Assembly: GCA_945882755.1 (NCBI GenBank)
Contig: CAMCWS010000036.1
Span: 1-19,846 of the forward strand
Direction of reading: 5' to 3'
Length of the DNA stretch: 19,846 nucleotides
Source: Bordetella parapertussis
Lineage (GTDB): Bacteria > Pseudomonadota > Gammaproteobacteria > Burkholderiales > Burkholderiaceae_C
A program made the position numbers and the translations under genes. The notes under the pieces are model-generated. The model did no database searches. It was not told the DNA's origin and worked only from the letters and a program-made list of their open reading frames with translations. Shown piece after piece: positions 14,461 to 19,846 of the stretch (the first letter of the stretch is position 1; every line of letters begins with the position of its first letter).

Positions 14461-15342
14461 ATGGGCATCAACGAACATTTAGAGCGCATGCTGCTCAGGG
14501 CCGAAACCTTGATGGCGCGTATCGAGTCGGTACTTCCCCAAGCACTTCATGCACCCGACTGGAAAGCCAGTATGGCTTTTCGCTACCGCAAACGCGGCAA
14601 TGGCCATGGTGTGCTTGAACCCGTCAAGCATGTGGCCTCCTTGTCTTTGGATGACCTCAAAGAAATTGACGTTCAAAAGGAAAAAATCCAACGCAATACC
14701 TTGCAATTTGTTCAAGGCTTGCCCGCAAACAATGTGTTGCTCACTGGTGCAAGAGGCACCGGAAAGTCCTCTTTGATCAAAGCTTGTTTGCAAACCTATG
14801 CTCCACAAGGTTTGCGTTTGATTGAAGTCGATAAGCAAGACATGGTGGACCTGCCCGACATCATCGAGGTGGTTGCCAGTCGTCCCGAGAAATTCATCAT
14901 CTTTTGCGATGACTTGAGCTTTGAAGAGGGCGAGCCTGGTTACAAAGCTTTGAAATCCATTCTGGATGGCACGGTAGCAGCAGCCACGCCCAATGTGTTG
15001 ATTTATGCAACCAGCAATCGACGCCATTTATTGCCCGAGTACATGAAGGACAACCTCAGTTACAGCCACACGTCTGATGGTGAAGTTCACCCCGGCGAGG
15101 TGATTGAAGAAAAAATCTCTTTGTCTGAGCGTTTTGGTTTGTGGATCAGCTTCTACCCTTTCAGCCAAGAGGCCTATTTGCTCATCGTTGAGCAATGGCT
15201 GTCATCTCTGGGTGTTGCGCCTGACCTGATCACCAAGGCACGTCCCGAAGCTTTGGTGTGGGCCCTTGAGCGAGGTTCGCGCAGCGGTCGCGTAGCTTTT
15301 CAGTTTGCCCGCGACTTTGCAGGACGGCTGGGTGCGCACTGA
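14461..15342 (+). CDS. DUF815-type P-loop ATPase (AAA-like)
   Basis: 293 residues. Walker A is GARGTGKS at 96-103, Walker B is FIIFCDD at about 145-151, and the sensor-like segment VLIYATSNRRHLL is near 179-191. This matches the DUF815 family of conserved AAA-related ATPases, whose role is not established; it is generally annotated only as an ATP-binding protein. The N-terminal about 80 residues are helical and charged. The ATG comes one base after the argJ stop, so translation is probably coupled. The downstream Nudix gene may start inside its last codons. It is cytosolic, with no signal or membrane segments. Confidence 0.9.
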   Translation: MGINEHLERMLLRAETLMARIESVLPQALHAPDWKASMAFRYRKRGNGHGVLEPVKHVASLSLDDLKEIDVQKEKIQRNTLQFVQGLPANNVLLTGARGTGKSSLIKACLQTYAPQGLRLIEVDKQDMVDLPDIIEVVASRPEKFIIFCDDLSFEEGEPGYKALKSILDGTVAAATPNVLIYATSNRRHLLPEYMKDNLSYSHTSDGEVHPGEVIEEKISLSERFGLWISFYPFSQEAYLLIVEQWLSSLGVAPDLITKARPEALVWALERGSRSGRVAFQFARDFAGRLGAH

Positions 15343-15850
15343 CCCAAATCGCTTGTCTGCCACGCAAGACGGGCAGGTGCGGGTTGCGGATGGTCAGATA
15401 CCTCGCCCTGAAGGTGCTGACCAACGCGCCATGACGCAAGTGGCTGTCGGTGTTCTGATTCGCACAGACGCATCTTTTTTATTGACCACCCGTCCCGAAG
15501 GAAAAGTCTATGCCGGTCACTGGGAGTTTCCAGGCGGCAAAGTCGAGTCAGGCGAAACAGTCGAGCAAGCGCTTACGCGAGAACTTCGCGAGGAACTGGG
15601 CATTGAGGTGGTTCGTTGTACAGCTTGGCAATCCGAGTGCATAGATTACCCCCATGCGTTGGTGCAGCTGCACTTTTACAAAGTGTTCGAGTGGCAAGGC
15701 GAGTTGCAGATGCGTGAAGGTCAGCAGTTTGCTTGGCAAAGTTTGCCTGTGCAGGTGTCGCCGGTATTGCCAGGCACATTGCCTGTCTTGGAGTGGCTGG
15801 CTCAGGCGCAGAGCTCTATATCAAACTCGGCACTTTCAGTCGCCGCTTGA
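15332..15850 (+). CDS. mutT: MutT-type Nudix hydrolase (8-oxo-dGTP diphosphatase family)
   Basis: The Nudix box GX5EX7REUXEEXGU is complete: GKVESGE, then seven residues, then REL and REELGI. The preceding VAVGVLIRTD strand and GHWEFPGG are typical of MutT, which removes oxidised dGTP from the nucleotide pool. The start is ambiguous. GTG at 15332 overlaps the ATPase stop by 11 bases and has AGGA seven bases upstream (172 residues). ATG at 15431 begins MTQVAVGVLIR, the usual family start (139 residues), but has only a distant GAAGG. I chose the GTG because the frame stays open and coding-like back to it and because genes in this operon are coupled. The 3' end overlaps zapD on the other strand by 49 bases. 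Confidence 0.88.
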   Translation: MRTDPNRLSATQDGQVRVADGQIPRPEGADQRAMTQVAVGVLIRTDASFLLTTRPEGKVYAGHWEFPGGKVESGETVEQALTRELREELGIEVVRCTAWQSECIDYPHALVQLHFYKVFEWQGELQMREGQQFAWQSLPVQVSPVLPGTLPVLEWLAQAQSSISNSALSVAA

Positions 15851-16554
15851 GGCTTGCCTTCCCAGTTCTGATGGGTGAGTCTGACCCAGACCATCATTCG
15901 GTTGCCGCTGATCTCGGGCACCAAACCCAGCGCAGGGTCAATGAACACACGCATCATTTGAAAGCGCCCTTGCGGCAGCGCTTGTTGAAATTGACCATTG
16001 TTGGCGATGACGCGCTGTGCAGCGCCACTCTCGCGAAGCAAGCGCATTAACAGCACCACACTGTCGTTGAGCGCCTTCAAAGGCTCTGACCATTTCAAAA
16101 TATCTTGGCGGCGCTCATCGGGATCTACTTGTTTCCAAGCATGGTAAGCCGGCAAGTCAAATGCACAGGTACCACCCGGAATAGCGACGCGGTTGCGCAA
16201 GCTGCTCAGAAAGTCGTTGTCACTTACACAGTTGCCTATCCGACTGCCAAGCGTGTTGAAGCCGCTTAAGCACTTGTCAATTTTTTGCAGCAACTCATCC
16301 AACACCTCTTCTGACACGGAAGGGTTGCCTCGGTAGTTGTTGAACTGTGATTTATGCTTATCGAGCTCTTTCAATATGTCTGACTTCAAGTCAGAACGAC
16401 CACCAACATCGACAATTTCAAACAAGGTGGTGAGTGCAAAGTGGTGATCAATTTCCGAGGAGCGTAGCAAGAGTTGCTCAAAACGCTCCAGCAAGTATTC
16501 AAGTCGCAAGTAAGTGCGAATTCGCTCATTAAATGGGTGTTCGTAAAGAATCAC
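15802..16554 (-). CDS. zapD: Cell division protein ZapD (FtsZ-associated, DUF1342/YacF)
   Basis: 250 residues from the GTG at 16554, which gives the family-like start (M)ILYEHPFNERIRTYLRLEYL. An upstream TTG at 16581 would add nine unconserved residues. ZapD binds the C-terminus of FtsZ and bundles filaments at the division ring in the cytosol. Conserved parts include HHFALTTLFEIVDVGGRSDLK, a helical region with the SLRNRVAIPGGTCAFDLP motif, and the C-terminal beta-rich section GRFQMMRVFIDPALGLVPEISGNR. It follows coaE after about 75 bases, matching the usual pilBCD-coaE-zapD order. The yacG gene that often comes next is absent, and the mutT 3' end occupies that position. Confidence 0.93.
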   Translation of the reverse strand: MILYEHPFNERIRTYLRLEYLLERFEQLLLRSSEIDHHFALTTLFEIVDVGGRSDLKSDILKELDKHKSQFNNYRGNPSVSEEVLDELLQKIDKCLSGFNTLGSRIGNCVSDNDFLSSLRNRVAIPGGTCAFDLPAYHAWKQVDPDERRQDILKWSEPLKALNDSVVLLMRLLRESGAAQRVIANNGQFQQALPQGRFQMMRVFIDPALGLVPEISGNRMMVWVRLTHQNWEGKPQAATESAEFDIELCA

Positions 16555-16629
16555 AATACTTCGCAGGTTGGTAAAAAGCAACTCTCAAATCATAACCGCT
16601 GAAATGGGGTTTTCTCGCCTTGACTTTGC

Positions 16630-17235
16630 CTAATTGGGCTCCCAAGCGTCGGCTTGTTTTTGCAGAGCGCTCAAATCGTCGCTGTCGTTATCGATCACCC
16701 AGTTGGCCGCTGCCAACCGTTCTTGTCGACTGGCCTGCGCGGCCATCACCGCTTGCGTTTGTGTCCTCGTCCAGCCATTTCTGGCCATGACGCGGGATAG
16801 TTGCCTACCCTCACTGCAATCGACCACGATGATGCCGTCAAGTTGCCCCTGCCATTGGGAGGACTCGACCAACAGAGGAATATCTAAGATAGCCAAGGGT
16901 TCTCCCTTGTCTTGGATGGCAGTTAATTTTTCTGCAATCGATGCGCGGATAAGGGGATGCAAAATGGTTTCCAATCGCGCTTTAGCTTCAGGTTGACTAA
17001 ACACCAAAGTACGCATTTGGCTTCTGTCCATGCTGCCATCCAATGCTATAGAACTATCGCCGAAAGCCTCGCGTACCTTTGCAATCGCCAAGCCGCCTAC
17101 GCCGGTCAGCTCCCTAGAAACTGCATCCGCATCAATCAATGCAAAACCTCGTGCGGCCAACATGGCGCCAAAAGTGGATTTGCCGCTGCCGATGCCGCCT
17201 GTCAGGCCAATGCGTTTGAATGCGGGATGTTGCAT
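16630..17235 (-). CDS. coaE: Dephospho-CoA kinase CoaE
   Basis: 201 residues, normal length. CoaE phosphorylates the 3'-OH of dephospho-CoA, the last step of coenzyme A synthesis. The P-loop is GGIGSGKS at 13-20, directly after IGLTG. The substrate-binding segment ALIDADAVSREL and the lid region with PLLVESSQW are present, as is the conserved VVDCSEGRQLSRVMARNGWT stretch. The C-terminal WVIDNDSDDL segment is typical. The gene begins 24 bases downstream of pilC, where pilD would normally stand, and is probably cotranscribed with it. Confidence 0.96.
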   Translation of the reverse strand: MQHPAFKRIGLTGGIGSGKSTFGAMLAARGFALIDADAVSRELTGVGGLAIAKVREAFGDSSIALDGSMDRSQMRTLVFSQPEAKARLETILHPLIRASIAEKLTAIQDKGEPLAILDIPLLVESSQWQGQLDGIIVVDCSEGRQLSRVMARNGWTRTQTQAVMAAQASRQERLAAANWVIDNDSDDLSALQKQADAWEPN

Positions 17236-17259
17236 ATGACCCGCAGTCTATAAGAAAGC

Positions 17260-18315
17260 CTAAAGCACTTGTCCCAATTGAAAGACGGGTAGGTAAAGAG
17301 CCACCACAAGGCCGCCCATGAGCAGACCCAGCACGACCATCATGGCCGGCTCTAAAAGTTGCGTGAACTGACGCAACAGGTTATCAACTTGAGCATTGAG
17401 TTGCTGAGCTACTTTGGCGAGCAGCGCGTCCAATGCCCCGCTTTGCTCACCCACATCAACCAGTTGTATCAACATGGTTGGGAACACATGTGCTTGGGAA
17501 GGATGGGTGGAAAGGCTTTCCATTGCAGCGGCGAGTGAGGCGCCGTGGCTGATTTTGGCGCGAACAACGATGGTGGACATACCAACGCACCGGTTGGTGC
17601 TGCTGGCCGCTACCACCTCTAAAGCATCCAGCATGGGGACACCGGCTTTGAGTAAATCGGACAGTGTCAGCGTCCATAAAGCTAGCTGGCTTTGGTGGAC
17701 CATGGTTCCAAGCAACGGCAAGCGCAAGACAGTGGTATCGCGCCAAAGTTGGAGGTCCGGCTTGGCCATCAACAGCCTGATGGGAAGGTACAAACCGCTG
17801 ATGGCAAGCAATACCCATGTTGCGCCGCCGTTGGTTATCCAGCGACTCATCTGCACCACTGAGAGGGTCAGTGCTGGCAAGTCAGCACCAAGAGAAGAAA
17901 AAATACCTTCAAACACTGGAACCACCCACACCATGATGACGGTGACAACCACCAAGGTGATCAAAAGGACTGCGCAGGGATAGGTCAAGGCTGTGCGAAT
18001 CTGAGTCTGCAGGGCTTGGCGCTTTTCAAGCAACAGGGCTAAGCGCTCCAATACTTGGTCGAGATTTCCAGCCATTTCTGCGGCCGCGACCAACTCGCAA
18101 TACAAAGTATCAAAGTCATTCGATTGCCGCAGGGCCAAGTGAAAGCTGCAACCTTGCTCAAGCGACACGCACAGGCGAACAATCAACTGGCGCATCTCGC
18201 CAGAGGATTCTGACTTGGCCATGGAGGTCAAAGACGCCAGCAAGGGCAAACCTGCTGCCATCAGGGTGGCAAGTTGCCGAGTGAAATGACAACGCTGGCG
18301 CAGTGCTGAGGTCAT
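17260..18315 (-). CDS. pilC: Type IV pilus inner-membrane platform protein PilC (type II secretion F family), short form
   Basis: 351 residues against about 400 for typical PilC. Two T2SSF domains are recognisable. The first starts near residue 7 (CHFTRQLATLMAAGLPLLASL) and the second near 205 (QLALWTLTLSDLLKAGVPMLDAL). Membrane helices lie at about 112-136, 160-178 and 325-345. PilC anchors the PilB motor to the pilus base in the inner membrane. The usual first 50-60 residues before the first domain (cytoplasmic, ending near a VKGE-type strand) are missing. The start is firm because its ATG overlaps the pilB stop in an ATGA. Loss of the N-terminal segment therefore looks real rather than a mis-called start. 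Confidence 0.88.
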   Translation of the reverse strand: MTSALRQRCHFTRQLATLMAAGLPLLASLTSMAKSESSGEMRQLIVRLCVSLEQGCSFHLALRQSNDFDTLYCELVAAAEMAGNLDQVLERLALLLEKRQALQTQIRTALTYPCAVLLITLVVVTVIMVWVVPVFEGIFSSLGADLPALTLSVVQMSRWITNGGATWVLLAISGLYLPIRLLMAKPDLQLWRDTTVLRLPLLGTMVHQSQLALWTLTLSDLLKAGVPMLDALEVVAASSTNRCVGMSTIVVRAKISHGASLAAAMESLSTHPSQAHVFPTMLIQLVDVGEQSGALDALLAKVAQQLNAQVDNLLRQFTQLLEPAMMVVLGLLMGGLVVALYLPVFQLGQVL

Positions 18316-19466
18316 GATGAAGTCGCTGCCCAGACTTCTTCATGGGATGTGATGCCGGCACAAGCTTTCAGCAAACCAGCTTCACGCAATGTGAGAACAC
18401 CGTTTTGCTGCAGACGATGGGTCATACTGAGCGTATCCAAACCTGAAAGCATCATGGATTGAAGCTCTGGGGTCATGGCAAGGACTTGGTGAATGCCCAC
18501 TCTGCCCTTGAAGCCATTCACGCAATACGCACATCCAACCGGCGTGTACCTGTTCTCGTGGGGTACTTTGCATTTGCAGTGTGGGCAGAGCTTACGCACC
18601 AGTCTTTGCGCACAAATCAAAACCACACTGCTGGCGACATTGAAGTTGGCCACACCCAACTGACAAAGACGGGTGAGTGCAGATGGCGCATCGTTGGTAT
18701 GCAGGGTTGACAACACCAAATGACCCGTCTGTGCGGCTTTCGCCGCCACATCTGCGGTTTCGCTGTCGCGTATTTCACCCACCATCACCACATCAGGGTC
18801 TTGCCGCAGCAAGGCACGCAGCGTTTGTGCAAAACCCAGCCCGGACTTTTCGTTCACATTGATTTGGTTGATGCCGGGCAGCACAATCTCGCAGGGGTCT
18901 TCTACTGTCGAGATATTGATCTTGGCTGAGTTCAGGTGGTGCAAACAGCTGTAAAGCGTCTTGGTTTTGCCAGACCCCGTGGGGCCTGTGATCAACACCA
19001 TGCCATTGGGGCGCTGCAATGCGGTGAGCAAATCATCGAGTTGCTGTGGCTCATAACCTAAATCGTTGAGATTTAACTGCTGCGAAAGAAAGTTTTGAAT
19101 ACGCAGCACGATTTTTTCGCCGTGCACGGTGGGCAAGCAACTGACCCGCATATCGATAGGCGACGTGTTGACAGGTATGCGCAATCGACCGTCTTGGGGC
19201 AAGCGCTTTTCAGAAATATCCATGCGCGACAGCACTTTGATACGCGAGATGATGCGGTCTTTTAATTGCGCATGGGGCGATGGACGCTCTTGCAGATGGC
19301 CATCAATCCTCACCCTCACCCTGAGTACGTTTTCAAAGGGCTCTAGATGGATATCCGAAGCCCCATCAGCCAAAGCGGAGGCAAAAAAATGCGTCAGCCA
19401 GTCAACCGCTTGCTGGTCTTGATCGGTGGCTGATGAGGGGTAGGGCAGTGAAACCATGGTGGTCAC
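18312..19466 (-). CDS. pilB: Type IV pilus assembly ATPase PilB (GspE family), short form
   Basis: 384 residues against about 570 for typical PilB. The secretion-ATPase core is complete: DIHLEPFENVLRVRVRIDG at about 38-56, Walker A GPTGSGKT (161-168), Asp-box region STVEDP (186-191), Walker B VVMVGEIRD (226-234) and His-box GHLVLSTLHTND (248-259). The N-terminal MshEN/T2SSE-N domain is absent. The zinc-binding tetracysteine is present as C294-x2-C297 and C312-x2-C315, but the loop between the pairs is only 14 residues where about 40 is usual. PilB hydrolyses ATP to drive pilus extension. It lies downstream of ispB with 122 bases between. It could belong to a reduced competence-type pilus or be a degenerating copy. 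Confidence 0.88.
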   Translation of the reverse strand: MTTMVSLPYPSSATDQDQQAVDWLTHFFASALADGASDIHLEPFENVLRVRVRIDGHLQERPSPHAQLKDRIISRIKVLSRMDISEKRLPQDGRLRIPVNTSPIDMRVSCLPTVHGEKIVLRIQNFLSQQLNLNDLGYEPQQLDDLLTALQRPNGMVLITGPTGSGKTKTLYSCLHHLNSAKINISTVEDPCEIVLPGINQINVNEKSGLGFAQTLRALLRQDPDVVMVGEIRDSETADVAAKAAQTGHLVLSTLHTNDAPSALTRLCQLGVANFNVASSVVLICAQRLVRKLCPHCKCKVPHENRYTPVGCAYCVNGFKGRVGIHQVLAMTPELQSMMLSGLDTLSMTHRLQQNGVLTLREAGLLKACAGITSHEEVWAATSS

Positions 19467-19499
19467 TGTAAAAAAACATGTTCATATAGTGGGGAAGTA

Positions 19500-19522
19500 G
19501 CACTCGAAGAAACAGGGAGTGC
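19500..19522. repeat. Short inverted repeat between ispB and pilB
   Basis: GCACTC (19500-19505) and GAGTGC (19517-19522) form a perfect 6-base inverted repeat with an 11-base loop, 34 bases upstream of the pilB start. There is no T run on either side, so it is not a standard terminator. It may be an operator or a chance pairing. The remainder of 19467-19588 holds no gene and no tRNA that I can fold. Confidence 0.3.
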
Positions 19523-19588
19523 CAGTCTTGTATCAACTATTTCCCGAAAAACGTTTGAAACTTACTGCTAACAAGGCAGCGGTTTATT

Positions 19589-19846
19589 TTAATTTTGGCG
19601 GTCTAGTAATTGCTCGGCAATATCAGCCAATGCAGTTTTGTATTCACTGGCGGGCAAAACCTCTAAGGCATGCAGGGCCAACTGCGCTTCGTCCGATGCA
19701 GCCTGCCGCGTGGCTTGCATGGCGCCTGTCGAGCGAACAATCTCGGCGATGTCAGGCAAAGCACCAATATCGCCTTGCTCAATGGCGTTTTTGATCAACT
19801 CGCATTGCTTTAGCGTACCGCGTTGCATCGCAAAAATAAGCGGCAG
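19589..19846 (-). CDS. ispB: Polyprenyl (octaprenyl) diphosphate synthase, C-terminal part
   Basis: The last 85 codons of a gene that enters from beyond the window's right end; the frame is open to base 19846. The fragment begins LPLIFAMQRGT, the characteristic segment near the C-terminal third of long-chain trans-prenyltransferases (LPLIYA-type). It continues through IVRSTGAMQATRQAA to ALHALEVLPASEYKTALADI at the very end. These enzymes build the isoprenoid tail of ubiquinone, which fits with the bc1 complex encoded in this window. The Asp-rich catalytic motifs are outside the window. The stop is TAA, and pilB follows on the same strand. Confidence 0.88.
   Translation of the reverse strand: MPLIFAMQRGTLKQCELIKNAIEQGDIGALPDIAEIVRSTGAMQATRQAASDEAQLALHALEVLPASEYKTALADIAEQLLDRQN

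Noticed and set aside
16555..16581. zapD start at TTG 16581
   Set aside because: The nine extra residues do not resemble ZapD, whereas GTG at 16554 yields the usual (M)ILYE start.
19509..19526. Sigma-54-like TGGCAC sequence on the minus strand upstream of pilB
   Set aside because: The GG element is present, but the second half does not place GC at the required distance (it reads GTTTC), so it fails the -24/-12 rule.
19467..19588. Lost N-terminal part of pilB recoverable through a frameshift, or a tRNA gene in the gap
   Set aside because: Only 122 bases separate pilB from ispB, too few for the missing domain, and no cloverleaf can be folded there.
1..19846. CRISPR arrays, insertion sequences or prophage genes
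   Set aside because: No regularly spaced direct repeats, transposase motifs or terminal inverted repeats were seen on either strand.

Overview
The window reads as chromosomal DNA from a betaproteobacterium of the order Burkholderiales, most likely a freshwater Comamonadaceae-type organism (Limnohabitans or Rhodoferax-like). This rests on gene order (Nif3-like gene, mscL, petABC, sspA, sspB; secA-argJ-ATPase-mutT facing zapD-coaE-pilC-pilB-ispB) and on protein style, not on a database search. Genes are tightly packed, and no gap exceeds about 160 bases.

Layout. 1-2021 (+): the 3' end of an HtrA/Do-type serine protease (PDZ domain only), a Nif3-like dinuclear-metal protein and pdxA (vitamin B6 synthesis). 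mscL (-) converges on pdxA. An AT-rich divergent spacer separates mscL from petA-petB-petC, the cytochrome bc1 complex. sspA and sspB follow, then tRNA-Thr(UGU).

6740-10080 is the least ordinary part. Between tRNA-Thr and a divergent DciA-like gene/secA pair lies a group of small genes mostly for exported proteins. They are a 42-residue single-span membrane peptide, a matrixin-like putative zinc protease, a smaller secreted protein that shares the protease's N-terminal domain, a PlsC-type acyltransferase, a second putative secreted zincin (HELTH), and a secreted eight-cysteine protein. Four of these have clear Sec signal peptides. I recognise no system with this combination. It may be a lineage-specific envelope or exoprotein cluster, but that is inference.

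10479-15850 (+): secA, argJ, a DUF815-type P-loop ATPase and a MutT-type Nudix hydrolase, with overlaps or gaps of a few bases, so very likely one operon. It ends tail-to-tail against the minus-strand run ispB (partial) - pilB - pilC - coaE - zapD. There the type IV pilus genes are reduced: PilB lacks its usual N-terminal domain and has a shortened zinc loop, PilC lacks its N-terminal segment, and pilD, which normally sits between pilC and coaE, is absent.

Most of the window is housekeeping: respiration, protein export, cofactor and arginine synthesis, nucleotide sanitation and cell division. The items that most merit follow-up are the paralogous secreted pair with its atypical metalloprotease motif, the secreted-protein cluster as a whole, and the reduced pilus locus.
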